A DNA stretch of 64,000 nt from Aedoeadaptatus coxii (GTDB taxonomy: Bacteria > Bacillota > Clostridia > Tissierellales > Peptoniphilaceae): assembly GCF_903819215.1 (NCBI RefSeq), contig NZ_CAIJCT010000006.1; one strand, written 5' to 3'. A program made the translations under genes and the position numbers. The notes below the pieces were generated by a model. The model was not told the DNA's origin. It ran no database searches and worked only from the letters and a program-made list of their open reading frames with translations. Each line of letters begins with the position of its first letter. Position 1 is the first letter of the stretch. This document shows, in pieces, positions 8,548 through 16,610 of the stretch.

Positions 8548-8742
8548 ATGAAGATCAACGGCAAGTCCTTTACTTTAAATGGCCCACAGCCTTTGCGCCA
8601 AGTGCTTTTGGAGAGAGGTTTCGATCCCGAATCCGTAGCCTTGGAAAAAAATAAGCAGTTAATTCGCCGCGTGGATTTCGACGACACGATCGTCGAAGAT
8701 GACGATGTTTTGGAGGTGTTTTCTTTTACCGGTGGAGGTTAA
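8548..8742 (+). CDS. thiS: Sulfur carrier protein ThiS
   Basis: This 64-residue ubiquitin-fold protein ends in the diglycine tail TGGG. ThiF adenylates that tail and it is converted to the thiocarboxylate that donates sulfur for thiazole synthesis. I chose the ATG at 8548 because AGGAGG at 8537-8542 lies five bases upstream; the GTG at 8542 overlaps that ribosome site. The 3' end overlaps thiF. It is the first gene of a thiazole-branch operon. Confidence 0.92.
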   Translation: MKINGKSFTLNGPQPLRQVLLERGFDPESVALEKNKQLIRRVDFDDTIVEDDDVLEVFSFTGGG

Positions 8743-9331
8743 ACGGGAGGCGGTACTTCAGCGCCAATCTGAAGGTATCAATGGAAAGCTTGAAAATGTT
8801 ACGGTGGTGATTTTCGGCGCCGGCGGCCTTGGAAGCAATATTGCGCATATGCTCGCCCGCCTCGGTGTGGGAAAACTTATTATCTACGATTTCGATCGTG
8901 TGGAGCCGTCGAATTTAAATCGTCAGCATTACGGCGTCGACGATATTGGAAAAATGAAGGCCGAAAGGACGGCGGAGCGCATTAAAGAGCTTTTGCCCTA
9001 TGTCGCCATCGAGCCGCGCAATGAATTGGTGGATGAAGAGGTTCTCCGTTCGGTTTACGCCGAGGGGGATATGTTCATCGAGGCCTTCGACACCGTATCG
9101 TCGAAAGTCATGGCTTATGATTTTTTCGCAGGAAGGGCTAAGCCCTATATTTGCACCACCGGCGTGGCCGGCCCCTTCGGCGAACTCTCGAGACGAGATC
9201 TCGGGCATATACATGTTGTCGGCGATTTTCAAGGGGAAGACAGGAAGGATTGCTACATTCCCAAGGTCATGGCCATTGTCGCCATGGAATGTAGTGTCGT
9301 GTTGGAATTAGTTTGTAAAAAGGAGTATTGA
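8732..9331 (+). CDS. thiF: ThiS adenylyltransferase ThiF
   Basis: This E1-like enzyme of about 199 residues activates the ThiS C-terminus with ATP. The nucleotide-binding GAGGLGSN glycine loop lies near residue 28, followed by the DFDRVEPSNLNRQ motif with the ATP-contacting Asp, Asn and Arg, and ITTGVAG-like and CYIPKV segments. It is a short clostridial-type ThiF. The start is uncertain: GTG at 8732 overlaps thiS by 11 nt and gives the usual N-terminal length, while ATG codons at 8699 and 8705 would add about ten residues without a better ribosome site. Translational coupling to thiS is likely. Confidence 0.88.
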   Translation: MEVKREAVLQRQSEGINGKLENVTVVIFGAGGLGSNIAHMLARLGVGKLIIYDFDRVEPSNLNRQHYGVDDIGKMKAERTAERIKELLPYVAIEPRNELVDEEVLRSVYAEGDMFIEAFDTVSSKVMAYDFFAGRAKPYICTTGVAGPFGELSRRDLGHIHVVGDFQGEDRKDCYIPKVMAIVAMECSVVLELVCKKEY

Positions 9332-9332
9332 A

Positions 9333-10094
9333 ATGGACAAGTGGACATTAGGAAATAAGGAGTTTACCTCCCGCTTTATTTTAGGATCGGGGAAATATGC
9401 GCCGGAATTAATCGACGCCGCCGTAAAATGTGCCGGTGCGGAAATGATTACTGTGGCTTTGCGACGGGCGAATACCGCCGATGTTAAAAATATTTTGGAT
9501 TACATTCCGAAACATGTAACCCTTATTCCCAACACCAGTGGCGCACGCAATGCCGAGGAAGCTATTCGCATCGCCCGTCTCGCCAAGGAAATGGGCTGCG
9601 GCAATTTTGTAAAAATTGAAATTATGCGTGATTCTAAATATCTCCTTCCCGACAATGCAGAAACGTTAAAGGCGACGGAAGTCTTGGCAAAAGAAGATTT
9701 CGTCGTCATGCCCTATATGTATCCCGATCTTAATTACGCTCGGGATATGCGCGATGCCGGCGCCGCATCCATTATGCCCCTGGCATCTCCCATCGGAAGC
9801 AACAAAGGTCTTTCCACGAAAGATTTCATTCAAATCATTATCGAAGAAATCGATTTGCCCGTCATCGTCGATGCCGGCATCGGCAGACCGTCTCAAGCGG
9901 CGGAAGCAATGGAAATGGGCGCAGCCGCTATTATGGCCAACACCGGCATCGCCACGGCATCGAACATTACCTTAATGGCGGAAGCCTTTAAAAAAGGAAT
10001 CGAAGCGGGACGTTTAGGCTACCTTTCCAAACCGGGTCGCGTGTTGGATCGCGGCGCCGATCCGTCCTCTCCATTAAGAGATTTCTTCGATTAA
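9333..10094 (+). CDS. thiG: Thiazole synthase ThiG
   Basis: This 253-residue TIM-barrel enzyme condenses deoxyxylulose phosphate, the glycine imine from ThiH and ThiS thiocarboxylate sulfur into the thiazole phosphate. Recognisable blocks are ILGSGKY at the N-terminus, NTSGARNAEEAIRIARLA, the KIEIM segment with the Schiff-base lysine region, and GIGRPSQAAEAMEMGAAA with the phosphate-binding MANTGIA. It starts 1 nt after thiF with AAGGAG upstream and is followed by thiH. Confidence 0.96.
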   Translation: MDKWTLGNKEFTSRFILGSGKYAPELIDAAVKCAGAEMITVALRRANTADVKNILDYIPKHVTLIPNTSGARNAEEAIRIARLAKEMGCGNFVKIEIMRDSKYLLPDNAETLKATEVLAKEDFVVMPYMYPDLNYARDMRDAGAASIMPLASPIGSNKGLSTKDFIQIIIEEIDLPVIVDAGIGRPSQAAEAMEMGAAAIMANTGIATASNITLMAEAFKKGIEAGRLGYLSKPGRVLDRGADPSSPLRDFFD

Positions 10095-10104
10095 GAGGTG
10101 GATC

Positions 10105-11271
10105 ATGGTTGTTAATGTAAAAGATGTGCGGGATTATCTTCCCGACATGGATCAAATTTCCGAAGAGATCCCGAAAAAAATCGAAGCGTCCTATAACGAA
10201 CAAAAGGCGCGTACCATTACACCGGCCGATGTGCGGGCGGTACTTCAAAAAGATCGCCTAACCCCCGACGATTATTACGTTTTGCTCAGCGATGCGGCGG
10301 AAGGATTTTTAGACGCCATGGCGGAAAAGGCGCGTATGTTGCGCCGCCAATATTTCGGCGACAATGTGAATTCCTTCTCTCCCCTTTACATCGCCAATTA
10401 CTGCGAAAACGGCTGTCGTTACTGCGGATTTAATTCGAAGAGCGGCATTAAGCGCGCCATGTTGACGGAAGAAGAAATTGAAAACGAAATGAAGGCGTTG
10501 GCCGCCGAAGGCATCGAAGATGTTTTAATCTTAACCGGGGAATCGGATAAATTTTCTCCCATCGAATACATCGAAATGGCCGTTCGCTTGGCGAAAAAGT
10601 ATTTCCGCGTCGTGAGTTTGGAAATATACCCTGCCAATGTAAAAGATTACGAACGCCTTCAAAAAGCGGGGGCGGATTTCGTCACCGTCTTTCAGGAAAC
10701 CTATGATCCCGAAAGCTATTCCTACTACCATCCTCACGGCCACAAGCGGAGCATGATTTACCGCATGAACACCCAAGAGCGGGCGGCCATGGGCGGCATG
10801 CGCGGCGTAGGATTCGGTGCTCTTTTCGGGCTGAGCGATCCCTTGAGAGATGCCTACTGCCTCGGACTTCACGCCTTTTTACTTCAAAGAAAATATCCTC
10901 ATTTGGAAATCGCCATTAGCCTTCCGCGAATTCGCCCCACCCACGGCGCGGAAGATGTGGACAACACCAATCGCATCGGCGAGCGAAAGCTGATGCAATT
11001 CATTTTGGCTATTCGCATGTTTATGCCCTTCGCTTCCATGACTATTTCCACGAGAGAGCGGAAGGAATTTAGAGACAAGGCCATGTATTACGGTGCCACG
11101 AAAATTTCCGCCTCGGTGGATACGGGCATTGGCCGTCGCACGGAGGAACACGAAGAGGACGAAGGGGAAGAGCAATTTGTCATCGCCGACAATCGCACCC
11201 TGGACGAAATCGAAAAAGACTTGGCGGTCGAAGGGCTCTACGTCCTACGGAATGATTATATTCGCCTATGA
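10105..11271 (+). CDS. thiH: 2-iminoacetate synthase ThiH
   Basis: This 388-residue radical SAM enzyme cleaves tyrosine to dehydroglycine and p-cresol, which is the anaerobic alternative to glycine oxidase ThiO. The CX3CX2C cluster motif is at C100, C104 and C107 in YCENGCRYCGF, followed by the SAM-binding LILTGES strand. The C-terminal half matches the BATS-type ThiH domain (ISLPRIRPTHGAED). AAGAGGTGG precedes the ATG. It overlaps thiE by 4 nt (ATGA), so the operon is translationally coupled. The enzyme needs a low-potential electron donor, and the flavodoxin/ferredoxin gene downstream is a candidate. Confidence 0.95.
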   Translation: MVVNVKDVRDYLPDMDQISEEIPKKIEASYNEQKARTITPADVRAVLQKDRLTPDDYYVLLSDAAEGFLDAMAEKARMLRRQYFGDNVNSFSPLYIANYCENGCRYCGFNSKSGIKRAMLTEEEIENEMKALAAEGIEDVLILTGESDKFSPIEYIEMAVRLAKKYFRVVSLEIYPANVKDYERLQKAGADFVTVFQETYDPESYSYYHPHGHKRSMIYRMNTQERAAMGGMRGVGFGALFGLSDPLRDAYCLGLHAFLLQRKYPHLEIAISLPRIRPTHGAEDVDNTNRIGERKLMQFILAIRMFMPFASMTISTRERKEFRDKAMYYGATKISASVDTGIGRRTEEHEEDEGEEQFVIADNRTLDEIEKDLAVEGLYVLRNDYIRL

Positions 11272-11882
11272 AAAAACTTTACTTTGTCACAAACTCCGAA
11301 GCTTTCGACGACGAGGGAGATTTTTTCCGCTCCGTGGAATCGGCTTTAAAAGGCGGCGTGGATTATCTTCAGCTTCGTGAAAAAAACAGAACCGATAAAG
11401 AGGTGCTCCGCTTGGCGAGGGAATTAAAAGCCATGGCGGAGGAATACGACACGCCCCTTATCGTCGACGATCGTATCGACGTAGCCTACGCCGCCGGCTG
11501 CGGCGTTCACCTCGGGGCGGATGACTTGCCCATTTCCGTGGCGCGAAAAATATTAGGCGACGACGCCATTATCGGCGCCTCTGTCAAAAGTGTAGAGCGC
11601 GCCTTAGAAGCGGACGAGGAAGGGGCGGACTATTTCGGAACGGGCGCCCTTTTTCCCACCAAGACGAAAGTCATTACGCGGCCGACGAGCCTCGAAACCT
11701 TCAGAGCCATTAAAGAGTCGGTGGATGTGCCCGTCTTCGCCATTGGCGGCATTAACGAAGAAACCCTACCAAAATTAAAAGGCCTTCCCATGGACGGCAT
11801 TTGCGTCGTATCGGCGATCCAATACGCAAAAAATCCAGGGGGCGCCGTCAAGGCATTGCGGAAACTATTGGAGACCGTGTAA
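11268..11882 (+). CDS. thiE: Thiamine phosphate synthase (ThiE/TenI-type), first copy
   Basis: This 204-residue TIM-barrel protein has the QLREKN segment, the metal-binding IVDDRIDVA, the VHLGADDLP motif, and the GTGALFPTKTK phosphate-binding loop. These support coupling of thiazole phosphate with HMP pyrophosphate. TenI-type proteins in thiazole clusters share the fold and may instead aromatise the thiazole tautomer, so this copy could be a TenI equivalent. A second, diverged copy lies at 13748. The 4-nt overlap with thiH fixes the start. Confidence 0.85.
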   Translation: MKKLYFVTNSEAFDDEGDFFRSVESALKGGVDYLQLREKNRTDKEVLRLARELKAMAEEYDTPLIVDDRIDVAYAAGCGVHLGADDLPISVARKILGDDAIIGASVKSVERALEADEEGADYFGTGALFPTKTKVITRPTSLETFRAIKESVDVPVFAIGGINEETLPKLKGLPMDGICVVSAIQYAKNPGGAVKALRKLLETV

Positions 11883-11913
11883 TGTGTTATACTCCTTGTA
11901 AAGGGGGAGTAGC

Positions 11914-12660
11914 ATGATTTATTATTTCAGCGGCACGGGCAACAGTCGCCACGTGGCGGAGGTGCTCGGCGAAAAGCTGGGAATGAGCGTAGTGGATTTG
12001 GGCGAAAGAATCCGAAGGGGAAATATGGACGACATTTCCGACGACACCATGATCGTAGTGACGCCCACTTATTGTTATCGCATGCCGCGGATCGTGGAAG
12101 ATTATGTATCCGGCCTTCAGATTTCGGCGAAGAGCGTATATTACGTGTTGACCTGCGGCGGAAGCATGGGCAACGCCGCCCATTACGCCGAGGCGCTTTC
12201 TAAAAGCATAGGCGTTCCCTACGGCGACACGTTTTCCGTGGTCATGCCGGAAAACTATATCGCCATGTTTAAAACGCCCGGTGTGGAAGAATCTCGCGCC
12301 ATTATTCAAAAGGCGGAAGGAAAAATCGACGCCATCGCCCGAGCGGTAGAAAAAGGAGAGCGCAAAAAAGTGCATCCTCGATGGAGCGATCGTTTGATTT
12401 CCGCCGTAAACGGAATCTATTACAGCCTCTTCGTCAAAGCGAAACCATTTTACGCAAAAGATAATTGTATCGGCTGCGGCGAGTGTGCAAAGCGCTGTGT
12501 TCTCGCCAATGTGGTCATGGAAGAAGGGCGGCCGACTTGGCTCGATCGCTGTACCCATTGCATGGCCTGCATCAACTACTGCCCGGTGGAAGCTGTGGAA
12601 TACGGGAAGAAAACCAAAGGTCGTTTTCGCTATACATTTGAAAAGGTGGAAGAAAAATAA
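11914..12660 (+). CDS. EFR1-family flavodoxin/ferredoxin electron carrier
   Basis: This 248-residue protein has an N-terminal flavodoxin-like fold starting with the FMN loop YFSGTGNSRH and a C-terminal ferredoxin domain with two CX2CX2CX3C clusters (CIGCGECAKRC and CTHCMACINYC). This is the EFR1 architecture. It should shuttle electrons between FMN and two [4Fe-4S] clusters. It lies 31 nt after thiE with its own AAGGGGGAG ribosome site and before a strong terminator, so it is probably the last gene of the thiazole operon and could reduce radical SAM enzymes such as ThiH. That role is inference. Confidence 0.88.
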   Translation: MIYYFSGTGNSRHVAEVLGEKLGMSVVDLGERIRRGNMDDISDDTMIVVTPTYCYRMPRIVEDYVSGLQISAKSVYYVLTCGGSMGNAAHYAEALSKSIGVPYGDTFSVVMPENYIAMFKTPGVEESRAIIQKAEGKIDAIARAVEKGERKKVHPRWSDRLISAVNGIYYSLFVKAKPFYAKDNCIGCGECAKRCVLANVVMEEGRPTWLDRCTHCMACINYCPVEAVEYGKKTKGRFRYTFEKVEEK

Positions 12661-12664
12661 TTTC

Positions 12665-12706
12665 AGGCGACAAAAAGGTATTTTTAAATACCTGTCGCCT
12701 CTTTTG
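12665..12706 (+). terminator. Terminator of the thiSFGHE operon
   Basis: An outer AGGCGACA/TGTCGCCT stem encloses an inner GGTATTT/AAATACC stem and is followed by CTTTT. Confidence 0.8.
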
Positions 12707-12731
12707 CGTGCTCAAAATGAATGATCCTTTA

Positions 12732-12760
12732 TTGACAAAGAACTTTCTCGGTGATATTGT
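12732..12760 (+). promoter_or_regulatory. Sigma-A promoter of the thiM operon
   Basis: A consensus TTGACA at 12732-12737 lies 17 nt from TATTGT at 12755-12760, directly upstream of the TPP riboswitch. Confidence 0.8.
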
Positions 12761-12775
12761 TTCCTTAATCGAATA

Positions 12776-12856
12776 ATTGCAAGGGGGACTTTGACGTTGA
12801 GAAGGTAGAACCTGACCCTATGAACCTGTGAGTTAATACTCGCGTAGGAATGCATG
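12776..12856 (+). promoter_or_regulatory. TPP riboswitch (THI element)
   Basis: The conserved TPP aptamer blocks are present in order: a GGGGG start, GTTGAGA (the CUGAGA-type motif), the ACCCTATGAACCTG segment, TTAATACTCGCGTAGGAA closing the pyrophosphate helix, and a TGCA pairing for P1. It precedes a terminator hairpin and thiM-thiE-thiD-thiC, so it should repress these genes when thiamine pyrophosphate is abundant. Confidence 0.93.
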
Positions 12857-12875
12857 CGACTTTTATGAACATGAC

Positions 12876-12914
12876 AAGAAGTATCTTCTCAACGGAGAAG
12901 GTACTTCTTTTTTT
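12876..12914 (+). terminator. Riboswitch-controlled terminator before thiM
   Basis: A long stem, AAGAAGTA/TACTTCTT outside and CTTCTC/GAGAAG inside, is followed by eight or more T residues. It is the expression platform of the TPP riboswitch. Confidence 0.88.
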
Positions 12915-12932
12915 GTCTAGGAAAGGTTCAAG

Positions 12933-13748
12933 ATGAAAGAAATTAAACAAACTCTCGTCAAAGCGGGAAACGACGTACGCGCCATCGGGCCTATGGCTCC
13001 CTCGATTACGAATTTTGTCACTATCGATTTTGTCGCCAACGCGCAAATCGCCGTAGGCGGTTCCGCCGCCATGGTCTACATGGTCGACGAAGGAGAAACA
13101 GTGGCGGACATTGCAAAGTGCATCTACATTAACGTAGGCACGCTCATGCCTTCCCACGGCGACACCATGACCGCCGCGGCGAAACGGGCGTACGAAAAAT
13201 CCGCCTATGTATTGGATCCCGTTGCCATCGGCATCGGGGAGTTGCGCACGAAGCTTTTAGAAGGCATGAAAGATTATCCGCCGAAAATCGTGCGGGGAAA
13301 TGCTTCGGAAATTATCAGCCTCGCCAAAATGTGGGGCCTTGTCGATTCCGATAAAGGTGCCGTTCGCGGCGTAGACTCTACAGACACTGTGGAAAGCGCC
13401 AAAGCGTCGGCGGAAGCGCTGGCAAAGTTTATCGACGGCGCCGTTTGCGTTTCGGGCAAAGAAGATATCATCACCGACGGTACGCGCACCATTCGCTCTT
13501 TCGGCGGCAGTGAATATTTCGCGCGGATTACGGGAAGCGGCTGTTCTTTAGGCGGCGTCTGCGCCGTTTACGCGTCGGTAACCGATCCCTTTACCGCCGC
13601 TCTCGCCGCCACCAACGCCTACAATGTAGCGGGGAAAATCGCCGAAGGAGAGGCGAAGGGCACGGCAAGCTTTAAGGTCGCCTTCCTGGACGCTCTTTCC
13701 AATTTAACGGGAGAAGACATTGCTGGTTGCGAAATGGAGGCACTGTAA
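12933..13748 (+). CDS. thiM: Hydroxyethylthiazole kinase ThiM
   Basis: This 271-residue ribokinase-fold enzyme phosphorylates salvaged hydroxyethylthiazole. Diagnostic segments are GPMAPSITNFVT, GGSAAMVY, the VLDPVAIG strand, IVRGNASEI, and the GSGCSLGGVCA anion hole with the catalytic Cys near residue 204. AGGAAAGG precedes the ATG. Its stop overlaps the next start as TAATG. Its presence shows that this operon serves salvage as well as the pyrimidine branch. Confidence 0.95.
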   Translation: MKEIKQTLVKAGNDVRAIGPMAPSITNFVTIDFVANAQIAVGGSAAMVYMVDEGETVADIAKCIYINVGTLMPSHGDTMTAAAKRAYEKSAYVLDPVAIGIGELRTKLLEGMKDYPPKIVRGNASEIISLAKMWGLVDSDKGAVRGVDSTDTVESAKASAEALAKFIDGAVCVSGKEDIITDGTRTIRSFGGSEYFARITGSGCSLGGVCAVYASVTDPFTAALAATNAYNVAGKIAEGEAKGTASFKVAFLDALSNLTGEDIAGCEMEAL

Positions 13749-14434
13749 TGGCCTTCAGCATCGAAAAATATTTCGTCGTCGGCCCTGAAAACACCCTTGG
13801 CCGCCCGGTAGCGAACATCGTTCGTGCCGCCGTGGAAGCGGGCTTTACCTGCGTGCAAATCAGAAGCAAAGTGGCAAGTGCCCGGGAAATGATCGCCATC
13901 ACCGTGGAAGTATCCGATCTTTTACGGGCCATGAATAAATCCGACGAGGTCACCCTTTTAATCGACGATCGATTGGATGTAGTCCTCGCCGCCCGTGAAG
14001 CCGGCGCGAAAGTAGACGGCGTTCACGTAGGCCAAACGGATATTCCCGTAGCGGTCTGCAGAAAATATTTAGGCGACGATGCCGTCATCGGTCTTTCCGC
14101 GCCTACAGGAGATTTAACCCGTTACGTGCAAGAGGGAAATTTTGAAGGCGTGGATTATTTCGGCGCCGGTCCTCTCCACGAAACGGCGACGAAACGCGAT
14201 TGCGGCCTGGACGATGCGGGCAATATTATTTACCGCACCCTCGATGAAATTAAAAAGCTCGCCGCCATTTCGCCCCTTCCCATTACCATCGGCGGCGGCG
14301 TCAAGGCCGAGGATATGAAATCCTTAGTGGAAACCGGCGTCGACGGATTTTTCGTCGTTTCCGCCATTGCATCGGCTGAGGATCCGAAAAAGGCGGCGGA
14401 AGAATTAGTGCACCGCTGGGAAGATGCCAAATGA
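13748..14434 (+). CDS. thiE: Thiamine phosphate synthase ThiE, second copy
   Basis: This 228-residue TIM-barrel enzyme has CVQIRSK, LLIDDRLDV, GVHVGQTD and GAGPLHETATKRDCG, the last being the pyrophosphate-binding loop form common in long clostridial and actinobacterial ThiE. It differs clearly from the 204-residue copy at 11268, so the two are not a recent duplication. I chose ATG 13748, which overlaps the thiM stop and has GGAGG eight bases upstream, over an in-frame ATG at 13727. The TPP-regulated setting between thiM and thiD makes this copy the more likely true synthase. Confidence 0.92.
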   Translation: MAFSIEKYFVVGPENTLGRPVANIVRAAVEAGFTCVQIRSKVASAREMIAITVEVSDLLRAMNKSDEVTLLIDDRLDVVLAAREAGAKVDGVHVGQTDIPVAVCRKYLGDDAVIGLSAPTGDLTRYVQEGNFEGVDYFGAGPLHETATKRDCGLDDAGNIIYRTLDEIKKLAAISPLPITIGGGVKAEDMKSLVETGVDGFFVVSAIASAEDPKKAAEELVHRWEDAK

Positions 14435-15210
14435 AAATAAAGACGATGATGACCGTTGCGGGAAGCGATTCGTCGGGAGGCGCGGGGATTCAAGCCGACA
14501 TTAAGACGGCCACATCCCTCGGCGTCTTTGCCACATCGGCCATTACCTCCATTACGGCGCAAAATACAATAGGCGTAAAAGCGGTTTACGATCTTTCACC
14601 GGAAGCGGTGGCGTCGCAAATAGATGCCATTATGGACGACATTCCTCCCGACGCCGTAAAGATCGGCATGGTATCCTCGGCGGAGATTATAAAAACCATC
14701 GCCGATCACCTAAAACATTACCGCGGGCCGGTGGTTGTAGATCCCGTGATGGTGGCGACCAGCGGATCCCCTCTTTTAAGAGAAGAGGCGGAAGCTGCGC
14801 TGAAAGAATTGCTTTTGCCCCTTGCCACACTTATAACGCCCAATATTCCCGAGGCGGAACATCTTCTTTCGACGAAGATCACTTCCGTCGAGGAGCAAGT
14901 GGAAAGCGCTAAAAAAATGGCCGATGCTTACGGCGTGTCGGTTCTCGTAAAGGGAGGACACGGCACGGGCGAAGCTGTGGATATTTTTTATGACGGGAGC
15001 GTGCATCGCTTTGAAAAGCCCATGCTCGATAATCCCAATACACACGGCACGGGATGCACACTCTCTTCCGCCATTGCATCCCATTTAGCCTTGGGCTATT
15101 CGGCGGAAGAGGCCGTCAAGTTAAGTAAAGAGTACGTTTTTGATGCCATCGCAGATGGCTTAAATTTAGGACATGGGCACGGGCCCATTCATCATATGGT
15201 TAGGAGATAA
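14431..15210 (+). CDS. thiD: Hydroxymethylpyrimidine/phosphomethylpyrimidine kinase ThiD
   Basis: This 259-residue ribokinase-family enzyme performs both phosphorylations of HMP to HMP-PP. The N-terminal AGSDSSGGAGIQADIKT, the ALITAQNT-like segment, VVDPVMVATSG, TPNIPEAE, LVKGGHG and the active-site NTHGTGCTLSSA with its catalytic Cys are all present. It overlaps the upstream thiE by 4 nt and is 2 nt from thiC, indicating tight coupling. Confidence 0.96.
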   Translation: MKIKTMMTVAGSDSSGGAGIQADIKTATSLGVFATSAITSITAQNTIGVKAVYDLSPEAVASQIDAIMDDIPPDAVKIGMVSSAEIIKTIADHLKHYRGPVVVDPVMVATSGSPLLREEAEAALKELLLPLATLITPNIPEAEHLLSTKITSVEEQVESAKKMADAYGVSVLVKGGHGTGEAVDIFYDGSVHRFEKPMLDNPNTHGTGCTLSSAIASHLALGYSAEEAVKLSKEYVFDAIADGLNLGHGHGPIHHMVRR

Positions 15211-15212
15211 GA

Positions 15213-16514
15213 ATGAATTACGCGACACAAATGGACGCCGCACGTAAAGGTATTATTACAAACGAAATGAAAGCTGTTGCCGCATACGAAAATCGCGACG
15301 TGGAAGACATTCGCCGCTGGGTAGCGGAAGGAAAAGTGGCCATTCCCGCCAATAAAAACCACAAGTGCATTAAGCCTACGGGCATCGGCAGTATGTTAAA
15401 AACAAAGATCAATGTCAACCTCGGCGTGTCGAAAGACGTTTCCGATTTAGACGAAGAGCTTAAAAAAGTACAATACGCCGTAGACCTGGGTGGCGACGCC
15501 ATTATGGACCTTTCCACCCATGGCGACACGAAAATTTTCCGCCGCAAACTGACCTCCGAATGTCCTGCCATGATCGGTACCGTACCCATTTACGATTCGG
15601 TGATTTATCATCAAAAAGATTTAGGACAACTGACGGCACAAGATTTTCTCGATGTTATTCGCGCCCACGGGGAAGACGGCGTGGACTTCGTCACCTTACA
15701 CTGCGGCCTCACCAAACGCACCGTGGAACAATTAAAACGCTTCGGCCGCACGACCAATATCGTCTCTCGCGGCGGATCTTTAGTTTTCGCGTGGATGAGT
15801 ATGACGGGCAACGAAAACCCCTTCTTCGAATACTACGATGAGATTTTAGATATTTGCCGAGAATACGACATGACCATTTCCCTCGGCGACGGCGCCCGTC
15901 CGGGTTGCCTTGCCGATGCAGGAGATATTCTTCAAATTGAAGAGCTCGTGCGCTTAGGCGAGCTGACCCTCCGCGCATGGGAAAAAGACGTGCAAGTTAT
16001 GGTAGAAGGCCCGGGACACGTGCCCTTGGATCAAGTAAAAGCCAATATGGAAATTCAACAAAGCCTTTGCCACGGCGCCCCCTTCTACGTATTAGGGCCC
16101 ATCGTCACCGATATCGCCGCAGGCTACGATCACATTACAGCTGCTATCGGCGGTGCCGTCGCCGCCATGAGCGGAGCGGCATTCCTCTGCTACGTAACCC
16201 CGGCGGAACACTTGGCACTTCCCAACGCCGACGATGTTAAAGAAGGCATTATGGCGTCGAAAATCGCCGCCCACGCCGCCGACATTGCGAAGAAAATTCC
16301 CGGTGCGCGAGATATAGACGATCGCATGGGCGCGGCGCGTCGCAAATTGGATTGGGATGCGATGTTTGAAAATTGCATGGATCCCGTACACGCCAAGGCC
16401 GTTCGCGACGAACGGGCACCGGAAGTGGAAGAGACCTGCTCCATGTGCGGAAAATTCTGTGCCGTGCGCAGCATGAACAAAGCCCTCGCCGGCGAAGAAG
16501 TGGACATTTTATAA
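15213..16514 (+). CDS. thiC: Phosphomethylpyrimidine synthase ThiC
   Basis: This 433-residue non-canonical radical SAM enzyme converts aminoimidazole ribotide to HMP phosphate. The C-terminal CX2CX4C cluster motif CSMCGKFC is intact, as are the substrate-binding blocks MDLSTHGD, TVPIYDS, SRGGSL, GDGARPG and EGPGHVPLDQ. It is the short form found in anaerobes, lacking the long N-terminal extension of proteobacterial ThiC. It is the last gene of the TPP-controlled operon and needs a low-potential electron donor. Confidence 0.97.
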   Translation: MNYATQMDAARKGIITNEMKAVAAYENRDVEDIRRWVAEGKVAIPANKNHKCIKPTGIGSMLKTKINVNLGVSKDVSDLDEELKKVQYAVDLGGDAIMDLSTHGDTKIFRRKLTSECPAMIGTVPIYDSVIYHQKDLGQLTAQDFLDVIRAHGEDGVDFVTLHCGLTKRTVEQLKRFGRTTNIVSRGGSLVFAWMSMTGNENPFFEYYDEILDICREYDMTISLGDGARPGCLADAGDILQIEELVRLGELTLRAWEKDVQVMVEGPGHVPLDQVKANMEIQQSLCHGAPFYVLGPIVTDIAAGYDHITAAIGGAVAAMSGAAFLCYVTPAEHLALPNADDVKEGIMASKIAAHAADIAKKIPGARDIDDRMGAARRKLDWDAMFENCMDPVHAKAVRDERAPEVEETCSMCGKFCAVRSMNKALAGEEVDIL

Positions 16515-16522
16515 AAAGATAG

Positions 16523-16549
16523 AAAAAGGGGCCGAGAGGTCCTTTTTTT
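16523..16549 (+). terminator. Terminator of the thiM-thiC operon
   Basis: AAAGGGGCC pairs with GGTCCTTT (one bulge) around a GAGA loop and is followed by a T7 run. Confidence 0.75.
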
Positions 16550-16550
16550 G

Positions 16551-16579
16551 TGAACATTTTCCGTAAATTGTGTTATACT
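16551..16579 (+). promoter_or_regulatory. Promoter of the cyclase-family gene
   Basis: TGAACA at 16551-16556 and TATACT at 16574-16579 are separated by 17 nt. The -10 box is good and the -35 box is partial. Confidence 0.5.
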
Positions 16580-16610
16580 ATCCGATATTCAAAAAAGGGA
16601 GGAACGTGCT

